DNA of 64,000 nucleotides from Azospirillum lipoferum (GCF_024170005.1 NZ_JALJXJ010000001.1:248001-312000); one strand, 5' to 3'; shown: positions 19,519 through 28,667, numbered from the stretch's first letter. Translations and numbers: made by a program. Notes: generated from the sequence alone by a model not told the origin.

Positions 19519-20005
19519 GAATGGGCGCATCGGCGAGGACGCCTGGAGCTTCATCCCCGATGGCGAGCCGGTCCCCAACGACCGCCCGGTCATCATCAGC
19601 TTCGAGCGCTGGCAGGCGGAGCGCGACAGCTTCGAGGGCCGCAACGCCCGGCTTGGCGTGCGGCTGAAGAGCGGGACGCTGGCAGGATCCATCGCCGCCG
19701 ATCTCGACCGCTTCTCGCTGGTGGCGCTGGAATTCCCGAAGTTCCGCGATGGCCGCGGCTTCTCCACCGCGCGCGAGCTGCGGGAGCGCTACGGGTACAC
19801 CGGCGAGATCCGCGCGGTCGGCCATGTCATCCCCGACCAGTACCTGTTCCTGGTCCGCACCGGCTTCACCTCGGTGGAGGCGCCGGAAGGCACCAACCCG
19901 GACAGCTGGGCCGAGGCGCTGAAGGAGATCACCATCGCCTTCCAGCCGAGCCTGGACGACACCGCACCGCTGTCGCTGCTGCGCCGCAAGCTGAAGGTGG
20001 GGTAA
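19505..20005 (+). CDS. DUF934 domain protein of the cys cluster
   Basis: The 166-residue protein matches DUF934 (VPNDRPVIISFERW, GVRLKSG, DRFSLVALEFPKFRDGRG, ARELRERYGYTGEIRAVG, DQYLFLVRTGF). The family sits behind cysI in many proteobacteria and is presumed to assist sulfite reduction; no catalytic role is established. Its ATG at 19505 lies inside the last 14 bases of cysI with AAGGAGAG in front, so translation is coupled. It is the last gene before a strong terminator. Confidence 0.87.
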   Translation: MPLIENGRIGEDAWSFIPDGEPVPNDRPVIISFERWQAERDSFEGRNARLGVRLKSGTLAGSIAADLDRFSLVALEFPKFRDGRGFSTARELRERYGYTGEIRAVGHVIPDQYLFLVRTGFTSVEAPEGTNPDSWAEALKEITIAFQPSLDDTAPLSLLRRKLKVG

Positions 20006-20051
20006 GCAGGGATGGGGGAGGGTGGTCTCGCCCTCTTCGACATTCGACAAC

Positions 20052-20088
20052 GAAAAAGGCGCCGTCCCGGTCGGGCGGCGCCTTTTTC
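20052..20088. terminator. Bidirectional rho-independent terminator
   Basis: GAAAAAGGCGCC pairs perfectly with GGCGCCTTTTTC around a short GC-rich loop, giving A-tract and T-tract on both sides. It separates the rightward cys operon from the leftward M15-type peptidase gene and should work for both. Confidence 0.9.
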
Positions 20089-20108
20089 GTTACCGACGGT
20101 CCAGCCGC

Positions 20109-20756
20109 TCACCAGTGGCGCAGCGGCCCCACGTCGACATGGACGAAGTTGCTGTCGGGGTAATAGCCGACGCCGCCGCCGCGCAGGCTCAGCGCCGCGC
20201 GCTGCAGCTGGCGGGTCGACAGACCCTCGACCCGCAGGTCGATCGCCATGCCGCGCATGTGGAAGCTGTTCTGCGCCACGCCGCTGCCATCGGCCTCGCG
20301 CAGCATCGCGTTGGTCTCCGGCGACCGGTAGCCCGAGATGATCTCAATCGGGCCGCGCCTGTTGATCTTGCGGCTCAGCGCATGGACCAGATCCAGCAGC
20401 TTCGGATCCATCGCATGGACCGAATTGTTGTGGTGATCGCGCAACACGCGGTTCAACGCCCGCATCGCGTCGCGGACATATTTGCCCTTCGACCAGTATT
20501 CGGCGTTGATCCGCTCGCCGGTGTGCAGATTCACCAGGGACAACACCCGCGGCGGTGCGCGGAGCGCCGCGGCCTCCGCCTCCTCGCTGGAGAACAGGGT
20601 TCCCCCGGCCGAAGCGACCGCCGCCAGGCCGAGGCCGGCGCGCAGAAGATGGCGGCGATCGAGATGGCAGCGATCAAGATGATGGCGTTCGGTGGCGTGG
20701 CTCTCGCCAGCGCTCGGGCGTGCGGTCGTGATCGACCGGGCGTCCGCATCCTTCAT
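20109..20756 (-). CDS. Exported DUF882 / M15-like murein peptidase
   Basis: The 215-residue protein has a twin-arginine-like export signal (DRRHLLRAGLGLAAVASAGG after a 30-residue lead). The body reads LSLVNLHTGERI, EIISGYRSPETNAMLR, SFHMRGMAIDLRV and FVHVDVGPLRHW, i.e. the YcbK/DUF882 variant of the peptidase M15 zinc fold, with metal ligands in SxHxxGxAxD and HxD. It probably cleaves peptidoglycan cross-links in the periplasm. Stand-alone gene. The start at 20756 is the longest option; a shorter start nearer the RR motif is possible. Confidence 0.85.
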   Translation of the reverse strand: MKDADARSITTARPSAGESHATERHHLDRCHLDRRHLLRAGLGLAAVASAGGTLFSSEEAEAAALRAPPRVLSLVNLHTGERINAEYWSKGKYVRDAMRALNRVLRDHHNNSVHAMDPKLLDLVHALSRKINRRGPIEIISGYRSPETNAMLREADGSGVAQNSFHMRGMAIDLRVEGLSTRQLQRAALSLRGGGVGYYPDSNFVHVDVGPLRHW

Positions 20757-21317
20757 CGTTCTTCCTTCATATCCCGTTTTTCCGCTCCGGAAGCCGGAAT
20801 CCGTCGTCTGGATCCCATCGTTCCGGTTACGGCCAAAGTCACACCCTGGCTAAGGTCAAGGCGCGCTGCGGTGCGTTAATCCGAAAGGTGGGACACTTTT
20901 AGGATGCCCGTGGCCTTTTCTGTCAAGAAACCATTGCTTAACCGATCCTGTTTTTTGGAGGAGTCCAAGGATTCCGCCCACTTGCCAGCCATTGGGGCGA
21001 ATGGCCGAGTCGCAGCTGTTCGCGACTCGTTCGCAACTGGTTCGATTACAGAACCGTAACGCGCGCGACTCGGGGACGCTGCGGTAAAGTCACGGTGATG
21101 AAACGTCAGGGCCTATGGCCGTTGCTATGGCCAAGCTTCTGTTTTTCATAGCCGATCCGGCCGTATCGCCCTGTTGCCCGCCGCTGCGGCATGCCGGCGG
21201 GCCGCCGAACCGCATCCTCCGAAAGAGGGTGCGCAAAAGGGGGATTCATTCAGCCTTCGGTAAGGAATGAACCGCATGATTGTCGCGATGTAACCATTTC
21301 ACGGCGTCGAGTTGTCC
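20757..21317. other. 560-base intergenic region without a convincing gene
   Basis: The stretch between the divergent peptidase and pentapeptide genes has lower GC than its surroundings and no credible ORF. It holds an 8-bp inverted repeat, CGAGTCGC (21006-21013) with GCGACTCG (21022-21029), and a third copy of GCGACTCG at 21065-21072. Promoters for both flanking genes must be here. No RNA gene is recognisable by eye. Confidence 0.5.
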
Positions 21318-22625
21318 GTGCCCACTGCCACCACACCGACTGTCTCGTCCGTGTCCTTCTTTCGGCCCGACCAACTGGCCGAGGTGCTGGACCGGCACGC
21401 CCGCTGGATCAAGGGCCAGCCGGGCGGCGTCCGCGCCAACCTCGCCATGGCCGATCTGGAGGGGGCGGACCTGTCGCAGCGCGACCTGCGCGGCGCCCGT
21501 CTGGTGGGCGCGCGGCTGGCACGCGGGCGGCTGAACGGCACCAATCTGGCCGGCGCCGACCTCTTCGGCGTCGATCTGCGCGATGCCGACATCAGCCGGG
21601 CCAACCTGATGCAGACCGACCTGCGCGGCGCCCGTCTGCGCTCGGCCGATTTCTCCAACGCCAACCTCAAGGGCGCCGACCTGCGCGCGGGCACGCTGGA
21701 GCCGGGCGGCACCGCGCGGCGCGGCAACGGCCCCGATGCGCAGGACGCCGAGAGCGCCCGCCAGATCCACAAGGCCGCACTCGCCCGTCTCCAGAACGGC
21801 ATGACGGCGGAGGGTGGCATTCCCACCGACCTTACCGGCGCGGTGCTGCGCGGCGCCAACCTCTCCGACGCTGACCTCAGCGGTGCGGTGCTGCAGAACG
21901 CCGACCTGTCGGGGGCGGTGCTGACCGGGGCGGACCTGACCGGCACGCGGCTGAACGGCGCCAACCTGTCGGGGGCGGCGCTGGACGGCACCCGGTTCGA
22001 CCATGCCGACATGGTCGGGACGCGGATGGCCGACTGCGACCTGTCGACCACCCGGATCACCAGCGCGCAGATGACCCGCCCCATCGACAGCATGGGGTCG
22101 GAAATCCAGCGCGCCATCTTCGACCATGAACGCTGGATCGACAGCTTCGGCCAGCGCGGCCAGCGGGCCGATCTGGACGGCACCGACCTCAGCCGCGCCG
22201 ACCTGCGCAACGTCAACCTCAGTGCCGCCTCGCTGCGCGGGGCCAACCTGTCGGCTGCGGCGCTGACCGGTGCGCGGCTGATGATGACCGACCTGTCCGG
22301 TGCCAATCTGGAGGGCGCCAACCTGATGGGCGCCGATCTGTCCGGCGCCAACCTCAGTTATGCCGTGCTGACCGGTGCCGACCTGACGCGGGTGCGGCTG
22401 GGTCCGGCGGCGATCAAGGACCCTTCGGGTCGTCCCACCGGCCGCTCCTGGGCCGCCAACCTGATGGGAGCCGATATGCGTGGCGCCCTGCTGGTCGGCA
22501 CCTGTCTGGTGCAGGCGAATCTGTCCGACGCCAACCTCGACAGCGCCGATCTGGATGGTGCCGATCTTGCCGGCGCCAAGCTCCAGCGTGCCATGCTCCC
22601 CGGCCGCCCGCCCCGCCGGGGGTAG
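21318..22625 (+). CDS. Large cytoplasmic pentapeptide-repeat protein with three modules
   Basis: The protein is ~435 residues with no signal peptide. It consists of three blocks of A(D/N)LxG repeats, each led by a non-repeat helix: DQLAEVLDRHARWIKGQPGG, ESARQIHKAALARLQNGM and EIQRAIFDHERWIDSFGQRG. The first and third share an HxxWI motif, so the gene seems to have grown by module duplication. Function is unknown. The start is uncertain: GTG at 21318 is chosen over TTG at 21312; the repeat region proper begins near 21447. It converges with the histidine kinase. Confidence 0.75.
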   Translation: MPTATTPTVSSVSFFRPDQLAEVLDRHARWIKGQPGGVRANLAMADLEGADLSQRDLRGARLVGARLARGRLNGTNLAGADLFGVDLRDADISRANLMQTDLRGARLRSADFSNANLKGADLRAGTLEPGGTARRGNGPDAQDAESARQIHKAALARLQNGMTAEGGIPTDLTGAVLRGANLSDADLSGAVLQNADLSGAVLTGADLTGTRLNGANLSGAALDGTRFDHADMVGTRMADCDLSTTRITSAQMTRPIDSMGSEIQRAIFDHERWIDSFGQRGQRADLDGTDLSRADLRNVNLSAASLRGANLSAAALTGARLMMTDLSGANLEGANLMGADLSGANLSYAVLTGADLTRVRLGPAAIKDPSGRPTGRSWAANLMGADMRGALLVGTCLVQANLSDANLDSADLDGADLAGAKLQRAMLPGRPPRRG

Positions 22626-22660
22626 GGCATTCTCCGCTCCGGGCAACCGCCGCAACCCGT

Positions 22661-24394
22661 TTACGGCAGGATGATCATTACCGTGGTGCCGACTCCCGGC
22701 GTGCTGTCCAGGGTAAGGGTGCCGCCATGCGCCTCGACGAAGCGGCGGGCCAGCGGCAGACCCAGGCCGGTGCCGGCCTCCGCCTTGGTCAGGTAGTTGT
22801 GGATCTGACGGAACGGCTCCATCGCGATCACCAGTTCGTCCGCGTTCATGCCGACGCCGGTGTCGGCGATCACGATGACGGCACCGGTGCCGCCGGGGCC
22901 TGGGCCGGCCTGCACCCGCACCGTGCCGCCGGACGGGGTGAACTTGACGGCGTTGGACAGGACGTTCAGCACCGCCTGACGCAGGCGGACGCCATCCACC
23001 GTGACCTGCAGATCGGGGGCGATGGCGCCACTGGTCAGAACCACGCCTTTGCGCATGGCCAGCGCCTCCATCAGCCCCATGCAGTCCTCCAGCAGGTCGC
23101 TCAGGGTCACGCTGGTAGGGAACAGCTCCAGCCGGCCAGCCTCGATCTTGGCCATGTCCAGCAGTTCGTTGACCAGATCCAGCAGATGGCGCCCGGACTG
23201 GTGGATGGCGCTCAGATATTCGACATGCTTGGGCGGGGCGGGGCCGAAGATGCCGGACATCAGCGCTTCGGCGAAGCCGATGATCGCGTTCAGCGGTGTG
23301 CGCAGCTCGTGGCTCATGTTGGCCAGGAAGTCGCTCTTGGCCCGGTTCGCCGCCTCGGCATGTTCCTTTTCCGACTCCAGCCGGCGGCGCTGTTCGATCA
23401 GCACGGCTTCGCGGGCGCGGCGGACCTCCTCCTCGGCGCTGCTGCGGCGGCGGTAGGCGCGCGACACCAGCAAAGCCAGCATCAGCGTCGCCGCACAGGC
23501 GGCCGCCGCACCACCGATCACCGTCATCCGGGTGGCGTTCAGCTTCTGCTGCACGGTGGAGGACGGCACGCCCAGCACCACCGCCCAGCCGGTTTCGGGG
23601 GACCGGTGGATGACCGAGTGGACCTCTACCCCATCCCTGTTATGGCCGACGAACATGCGGTTGCTGCCGGACCGGACCCGCGTCTCCATCGACGCATAGA
23701 CCTTCTGGCCCAGATAGGCGGCTGCATCGCGCGAGCGGGCGGCAATCAGCATGGTCGGATCGATCACGGTGACCGTCCATTCCGGCGGGGTATCGCGGGT
23801 CCGCAGCGCGCTGGCCAACCCCTCCAGCCCAAGCGCCAGCGACAGCACATAACGCACCCGGTCGGTCTGGCGCGTCGGGTCGAATTGGATGATCGGTGCC
23901 CGCAGGACCAGTGACGGCCGGCCCGGCGGACCGCCGGGCGGCAGCACCCCGCCGATCGTCGCGCGGCGGCTTTCGATGACGCGGCGGGTGATCTCGTCCA
24001 GCCGGGGGGGCGGCAACGGCTGGACGCCCAGCGGGTAATGGGTGTGGAAGACGAAGCGCCCGGTATCGGCATCGATCATTCCCATCGCCAGCCAGCCGGG
24101 CTGGCTGTGGGTGGCGGTTGTCGTCTCCTGGTACAGGGTGGGCAGATCATTGGCATTGGGCTGGAGCAGCGAGGCCAGCAGTTCCAGCGGCCGCAGCTGG
24201 CTCGCCAGTTCGCGGTCGACCGCCAGCGACAACGACTGCGCCACCGATTGCAGCGCGTCCTCCATCTCGGCTTGGTCGCGGGTGTCGAGCTGCCAGACCA
24301 AAATGGCGCCGAACAGCAACAGAGGCGCGGTCACGGCCAAGCCGATGGCAAGGATTGAACTGGGTAGATGGAACCTCAACCGATGATGCTCCAT
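22661..24394 (-). CDS. Membrane sensor histidine kinase
   Basis: The 577-residue protein has a transmembrane helix near residues 10-30, a ~260-residue periplasmic sensor region (Cache-like), a second helix (MTVIGGAAAACAATLMLALLV), a coiled-coil linker, the HisKA box FLANMSHELRTPLNAIIGFAE and an ATPase domain with N (NVLSNAVKF), G1 (DTGVGM) and G2 (GTGLGL) boxes. No receiver or PAS domain follows. It lies 109 bases downstream of dctR on the same strand and may share that transcript, but it has no adjacent dedicated response regulator. ATG at 24394 is preferred over TTG at 24424. Confidence 0.87.
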   Translation of the reverse strand: MEHHRLRFHLPSSILAIGLAVTAPLLLFGAILVWQLDTRDQAEMEDALQSVAQSLSLAVDRELASQLRPLELLASLLQPNANDLPTLYQETTTATHSQPGWLAMGMIDADTGRFVFHTHYPLGVQPLPPPRLDEITRRVIESRRATIGGVLPPGGPPGRPSLVLRAPIIQFDPTRQTDRVRYVLSLALGLEGLASALRTRDTPPEWTVTVIDPTMLIAARSRDAAAYLGQKVYASMETRVRSGSNRMFVGHNRDGVEVHSVIHRSPETGWAVVLGVPSSTVQQKLNATRMTVIGGAAAACAATLMLALLVSRAYRRRSSAEEEVRRAREAVLIEQRRRLESEKEHAEAANRAKSDFLANMSHELRTPLNAIIGFAEALMSGIFGPAPPKHVEYLSAIHQSGRHLLDLVNELLDMAKIEAGRLELFPTSVTLSDLLEDCMGLMEALAMRKGVVLTSGAIAPDLQVTVDGVRLRQAVLNVLSNAVKFTPSGGTVRVQAGPGPGGTGAVIVIADTGVGMNADELVIAMEPFRQIHNYLTKAEAGTGLGLPLARRFVEAHGGTLTLDSTPGVGTTVMIILP

Positions 24395-24503
24395 GCCGCC
24401 GGGCAATGTCCACGGGAGTGGCAAAAATGGATTAATGCGGGGCCGGTTGGGATTCCAGGCGCCCCCTTCATCCTCCGGGGTTTCCCCCTGTCGGGAGACA
24501 CAA

Positions 24504-25100
24504 TCATGACGCTCCGGTCAGCAACCGCGTCAACTCCACCGCCGTCTTCACCCGCATCTTCTCGAACACATGGCTGCGGTGGACCTCCACCGTGCGCATG
24601 CTGATGCCTAGCTCATCGGCGATCACCTTGTTCAGCCGGCCGGCGACGACCAGTTCCATCACCTGCCGCTCACGCTGGGTCAGGGTGGCCAGCCGGGCGG
24701 TCAGTCCGGCTTGGCCGGCTTCGCGCTCGCGCTGTTCGGCGTCGAAGGCCAGCGCATCGATCACCCGGTCGACCAGTTCGTTGTCGTTGAAGGGCTTTTC
24801 CACGAAATCGCGGGCACCTTTCTTCAAGGCGCCGACGGCGATCGGCACGTCGCCGTGGCCGGTCAGGAAGATCACCGGCATGCGGCATCCCTTGGACAGC
24901 AGCCGGTCGAACAGCTCAAGACCACTCATCCCCTCCATGCGGATGTCCAGCAGAAGGCAGCCAGTGGTGTCCGGCCGCCACGCCTCCAGGAAGGATTCGG
25001 CCGACGGCCAGCCCGCCACCGGAACATTGCGTGACTGGAACAGCCAGCCGAGCGCGTCGCGGATGGCCTCGTCGTCGTCGACGATGTGGAGCGTGGTCAT
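24504..25100 (-). CDS. dctR: FixJ/NarL-family response regulator (DctR-like)
   Basis: The 198-residue protein has a receiver domain (HIVDDDEAIRDAL, phosphorylatable Asp in LLLDIRMEGMSG, Lys in VEKPFNDNELV) and a LuxR-type helix-turn-helix (LTQRERQVMELVVAGRLNKV, GISMRTVEVHRSHVFEKM). It overlaps the upstream kinase stop by four bases and faces a TRAP transporter operon, so it probably activates dctPQM in response to C4-dicarboxylates, as DctR does in Rhodobacter capsulatus. ATG at 25100 is chosen because a longer frame would run into the kinase gene. Confidence 0.85.
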   Translation of the reverse strand: MTTLHIVDDDEAIRDALGWLFQSRNVPVAGWPSAESFLEAWRPDTTGCLLLDIRMEGMSGLELFDRLLSKGCRMPVIFLTGHGDVPIAVGALKKGARDFVEKPFNDNELVDRVIDALAFDAEQREREAGQAGLTARLATLTQRERQVMELVVAGRLNKVIADELGISMRTVEVHRSHVFEKMRVKTAVELTRLLTGAS

Positions 25101-27262
25101 TCGGCAGCCTCGGCACTGTGGTCGGGAATCGAGTTGGTCTTCTGGTCCGGCGTATGGGCATGAACGGGCAGGGTGAACAGGAAGCGGGTGCCGGGCACGG
25201 CTTCCGGACCGCCTCCCTCTGCCTCTCCCTCTGCCGTCGCCGTCTCGAACCACAGCCGGCCGCGGTGGTGTTCGACGATGGAGCGGCAGATGTTCAGGCC
25301 CATGCCCATACCTTCGCGCTTGGTGGTGAAGAAAGGGGAAAACAGGCGGTCGGCCACCTCGGGCGCGATGCCGCAGCCATGGTCGCGGATCTCCGTCAGC
25401 AGCAGGCGTCCACCCTCCTCGCCATTTTCGCCGCCCGTCTGGCGGACGGTGACGGTCAGGCGGCGGCCGGGGCGGGGGGTGCGCGCCATCGCCTCGATGC
25501 CGTTGCGCATCAGGTTCAGCACCACCTGTTGCAGCAGGATGCGGTCGCCGGTGACCAGCGGCAGGTCGGCCGGGGCGTCCAGTTCCACCCGCACGCCCAG
25601 CCGCGCGGCGTCGCTGCCGGCCAGCCCGACGCAGTCCTCCAGCACCTCCGCCAGCGAACAGGGGGCCACTTTCGGGTCACGCTTGCGCACGAAGTCGTGG
25701 ATGCGGCGCACCACCAGCCCGGCCCGCTTGGCCTGGGCGGCCAGCTTCTCCAGCGCCGCCGCCACCTCTTGCGTGTCGCAGCGGTCGGAGCGCAGCCGGT
25801 TCAGGCAGCCGGTGCAATAGCTGGCGATGGCCGACAGCGGCTGGTTCAGCTCATGCGCCAGGGTGGAAGCCATCTCGCCCATGGTGATCAGGCGGGACGT
25901 CTGTTGCAGCCGCTCCTGCTGCTGGCGGGCCAGTTCTTCGGCGCGCTTGCGCTCGGTGATGTCGAGGACGGAGCCCATCCAGCCGGTCTGCCGGCCGTTG
26001 GCGTCGATCAGCGGAGCTTCGTAGATCAGGGCCTCGAACCGTTCGCCGTTGGCGCGCCGGAACCGCATCTCCAGCCCGCTTTCCGGCGCCCGGCCGGCCA
26101 GCACGTCCTGCAAGGCGGCCTCGGCCTGGTCGATCTCCTCCGGCAGCCAGTAGGGCATCGGCGGGCCGCGCCCGACCAGCTCCTCGGCCTCCAGCCCGAC
26201 CATCCGGCAGAAGGCCGGGTTCACGTAGGTGATGCGCCCGTCCAGGTCGCGGGCGCGCATGCCCACGGTCAGGCTGTCCTCCATCGCCTTGCGGAAGGCA
26301 TGCTCCTCGCGCAGGGCCTCCTCGGCGCGCAGGCGGCCGGCGATGTGTCGGCGCAGGGACCACAGGCTCCACAGCGCCGATCCGGTCAGTGCGAAGATCG
26401 CCGCCACCAGAACCGTGCGAGTGACGTTGGAGTCGGTGGGGTAGGCGGTGGCGACCAGCGCCAGCCCATGGCCGGGCGGATCGAACGGGATGACGTGGCT
26501 GCGTGCCGGGTCGGGCGCCGGCCCCGCCCCTGACCCTGTTGCCGATCCAGGGACCGACATCCGCGATTTCGACCCCAGCACCGTGCCCGTCGCGTCGATC
26601 ACCTCCAGCTGGTAGCGCTGGGCGAACCACCAGGGAACATGGTGGGTCAGCATCGCCTCGAACGAGAAGACGCCGACCAGCGCACCGGCATAGACCCCGT
26701 CGCGGAACAGTGGGAAGGCGGCGTCGAAGCCGCGGTCGGTGGCATCGATCCGATAGGGTGCGCCATAGGCCCGCAAGCCGGTGGAACGGGCAATGCGCAC
26801 CGCATCGTCGCGGGGCGTTCCATCGGGACTGCCCCCTTCCGCGTCAGCGCCCTCTGCTCCGCCGTTCCCCGGCCGATCTTTCCCGGTCAGCGGCGGCTCG
26901 GCCAGCAGGGTGCGTCCCTGGGCGTCCAGCCACAGCACCCGTTCGATCGCCGGGTTGGTGTTCACCACCAGCCGCGCCATCGCGGCGAACTGCCGCAGGT
27001 CCACCTCGGTCCGGCCCAGCGCCTCGGCCAGCCTTTCCAGCTTGTCCTCGTCCGACGCCAGCTGGAAGTGCAGGTTCTGCTCGATCCACAGCGCGTCCTT
27101 GATCAGGGCCAGCGCCTCCTCCTCGCGCTCGTTGCGCTGCAACAGCCACAGGAAGGCACCCAGCAGCACGACGACCAGCGCCATCGCCACCACCGGCATG
27201 GCATGCGGTACCGCGCGCCCGATGCGGGCGGTGGAACCGGACTGACGGGGCGGATTCGGCAT
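25097..27262 (-). CDS. dctS: Sensor histidine kinase DctS-like (C4-dicarboxylate sensing)
   Basis: About 721 residues: a transmembrane helix (AMPVVAMALVVVLLGAFLWL), a ~240-residue periplasmic sensor domain, a second helix (TVLVAAIFALTGSALWSLW), a PAS domain (RITYVNPAFCRMVGLEAEEL), then a DctB/FixL-type H box LAHELNQPLSAIASY (His near 471) and an ATPase domain (NLMRNGIEAM, GCGIAP, GMGMGLNICRSIV). The pairing with dctR and the divergent TRAP genes supports DctS. The start is uncertain: the frame is open to 27436, but ATG 27262 gives a normal short cytoplasmic lead; no strong ribosome-binding site decides it. Confidence 0.83.
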   Translation of the reverse strand: MPNPPRQSGSTARIGRAVPHAMPVVAMALVVVLLGAFLWLLQRNEREEEALALIKDALWIEQNLHFQLASDEDKLERLAEALGRTEVDLRQFAAMARLVVNTNPAIERVLWLDAQGRTLLAEPPLTGKDRPGNGGAEGADAEGGSPDGTPRDDAVRIARSTGLRAYGAPYRIDATDRGFDAAFPLFRDGVYAGALVGVFSFEAMLTHHVPWWFAQRYQLEVIDATGTVLGSKSRMSVPGSATGSGAGPAPDPARSHVIPFDPPGHGLALVATAYPTDSNVTRTVLVAAIFALTGSALWSLWSLRRHIAGRLRAEEALREEHAFRKAMEDSLTVGMRARDLDGRITYVNPAFCRMVGLEAEELVGRGPPMPYWLPEEIDQAEAALQDVLAGRAPESGLEMRFRRANGERFEALIYEAPLIDANGRQTGWMGSVLDITERKRAEELARQQQERLQQTSRLITMGEMASTLAHELNQPLSAIASYCTGCLNRLRSDRCDTQEVAAALEKLAAQAKRAGLVVRRIHDFVRKRDPKVAPCSLAEVLEDCVGLAGSDAARLGVRVELDAPADLPLVTGDRILLQQVVLNLMRNGIEAMARTPRPGRRLTVTVRQTGGENGEEGGRLLLTEIRDHGCGIAPEVADRLFSPFFTTKREGMGMGLNICRSIVEHHRGRLWFETATAEGEAEGGGPEAVPGTRFLFTLPVHAHTPDQKTNSIPDHSAEAAE

Positions 27263-27329
27263 CGGGTTGGACACGAAAGTGTGGGGACGGGGAATGGCGG
27301 CACCGGACGAAAGTGGGATGGGCCGACTC

Positions 27330-27352
27330 TGCGGATATCCACAATAGCCGCA
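27330..27352. promoter_or_regulatory. Interrupted inverted repeat in the dctS-dctP intergenic region
   Basis: TGCGG and CCGCA form 5-bp arms around a 13-base AT-richer spacer, ~87 bases before dctP. It is a weak candidate for a DctR site, resting on position only. No sigma54 -24/-12 element is evident. Confidence 0.3.
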
Positions 27353-27438
27353 ATTCATCCGATCATGAACAATGCGCAACAAGTACGGGGCCGAACATTC
27401 CGTCCCGTCGACAATGAATACCAGAGGGGGACGCACCT

Positions 27439-28461
27439 ATGAAACTCGTGAAGCTCCTGTGCGCGGCGGCGGTCGGCTGCATGATGTCGGCGCCGATGGC
27501 CATTTCGACGGCCTGGGCCCAGGACCAGATCGTCATCAAGTTCAGCCACGTCGTCGCGCCGGAGACGCCGAAGGGCAAGGGTGCCGAGAAGTTCAAGGAA
27601 CTGGCCGAGAAGCTGACCGCCGGCAAGGTCAAGATCGAGGTCTATCCGAACAGCCAGCTCTACAAGGACAAGGAAGAGCTTGAGGCGCTTCAGCTGGGCG
27701 CCGTGCAGATGCTGGCCCCGTCGCTGGCCAAGTTCGGTCCACTGGGCGCCAAGGAATTCGAGGTCTTCGACCTGCCCTACATCTTCCCCAGCAAGGAAGT
27801 GCTCCAGCGCGTCACCAAGGGCGAGATCGGCAAGAGCCTGTTCAAGAAGCTGGAGTCCAAGGGCATCATCGGCCTGGCCTATTGGGACAACGGCTTCAAG
27901 ATCATGAGCGCCAACAAGCCGCTCATCAAGCCGGAGGACGTGAAGGGCCTGAAGATGCGCATCCAGTCGTCCAAGGTGCTGGACGCCCAGATGCGTGCGC
28001 TGGGCGCCCTGCCGCAGGTGATGGCCTTCTCCGAAGTGTACCAGGCGCTGCAGACCGGCGTCGTCGACGGCACGGAGAACCCGCCGTCCAACATGTACAC
28101 CCAGAAGATGCACGAGGTGCAGAAGAACGCCACCCTGACCGACCACGGCTATCTCGGCTATGCGGTCATCGTGAACAAGAAGTTCTGGGAAGGCCTGCCG
28201 GCGGACGTCCGCGGCAAGCTGGAAGAGGCGATGAAGGAGGCGACCGACTACGCCAACGACATCGCCCAGAACGAGAACGACGTCGCGCTGGCCCAGATGA
28301 AGGCGTCCGGCAAGACCGAGTTCCATACCCAGACCAAGGAAGAGCGCGAAGCCTGGATCAAGGCGCTGAAGCCGGTCCACAAGGACGCCGAATCCCGCGT
28401 CGGCAAGGATCTGATCGAAGCGATCTACAAGGAATCGGCGGCGGCCGGCTTCAAGATGTAA
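27439..28461 (+). CDS. dctP: TRAP transporter solute-binding protein
   Basis: The 340-residue periplasmic protein has a signal peptide (KLLCAAAVGCMMSAPMA..., cleavage after AWA). The mature chain starts QDQIVIKFSHVVAPETPKGK and contains KVKIEVYPNSQLYKD, GAVQMLAPS, FEVFDLPYIF, KGLKMRIQSS and VYQALQTGVVDGTENPPSN. The Arg in KMRIQ is the usual carboxylate clamp, so the ligand is an organic acid, plausibly a C4-dicarboxylate. It is divergent from dctSR and separated from dctQ by a 206-base gap holding a strong hairpin. Confidence 0.93.
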   Translation: MKLVKLLCAAAVGCMMSAPMAISTAWAQDQIVIKFSHVVAPETPKGKGAEKFKELAEKLTAGKVKIEVYPNSQLYKDKEELEALQLGAVQMLAPSLAKFGPLGAKEFEVFDLPYIFPSKEVLQRVTKGEIGKSLFKKLESKGIIGLAYWDNGFKIMSANKPLIKPEDVKGLKMRIQSSKVLDAQMRALGALPQVMAFSEVYQALQTGVVDGTENPPSNMYTQKMHEVQKNATLTDHGYLGYAVIVNKKFWEGLPADVRGKLEEAMKEATDYANDIAQNENDVALAQMKASGKTEFHTQTKEEREAWIKALKPVHKDAESRVGKDLIEAIYKESAAAGFKM

Positions 28462-28484
28462 GGGCTTGCGGGCGGGTGGCTATT

Positions 28485-28603
28485 CCCTCTCCCTCTGGGG
28501 AGAGGGTCAGGGTGAGGGGCAGCACAGGCTTACGCCTGTGCTGCCCCTCACCCTCCCCACCGCTACGCGGCAGGTCCCCTCCCTCTCCCCGGGGGAGAGA
28601 GGG
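28485..28603. repeat. Dispersed palindromic repeat, copy A
   Basis: The element starts with CCCTCTCCCTCTGGGGAGAG and ends with CCCTCTCCCCGGGGGAGAG. Between them GTGAGGGG and CCCCTCACCC occur as inverted inner arms. The same outer and inner arms recur at 38900-39024, 46144-46240 and 61084-61197 with unrelated centres. Here it lies between dctP and dctQ. Confidence 0.8.
28509..28554. promoter_or_regulatory. 21-bp perfect hairpin between dctP and dctQ
   Basis: The stem runs 28509-28529 and 28534-28554 without mismatch, with the 4-base loop TTAC; its inner part is GGCAGCACAGGC / GCCTGTGCTGCC. There is no T-run after it, so it is not a standard terminator. It could protect the 3' end of dctP mRNA or dampen readthrough, which would make more DctP than DctQM. 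Confidence 0.65.
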
Positions 28604-28667
28604 CTGGTCGCGGTTGCAGAATGTATGTGAATCCAGACCATCTCCGCCGACCGGGAGATCCCCCGAC

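Noticed and set aside
17404..19767. Long minus-strand open frame opposite cysI, and a similar one at 58659-61082 opposite the YmdB-type gene, yebC and ruvC
   Set aside because: Same shadow effect; no domain, no start signals, and well-identified genes occupy the other strand.
28485..28603. CRISPR-like repeat array
   Set aside because: The palindromic units are single copies scattered across the window, with no regularly spaced repeats and spacers and no cas genes.
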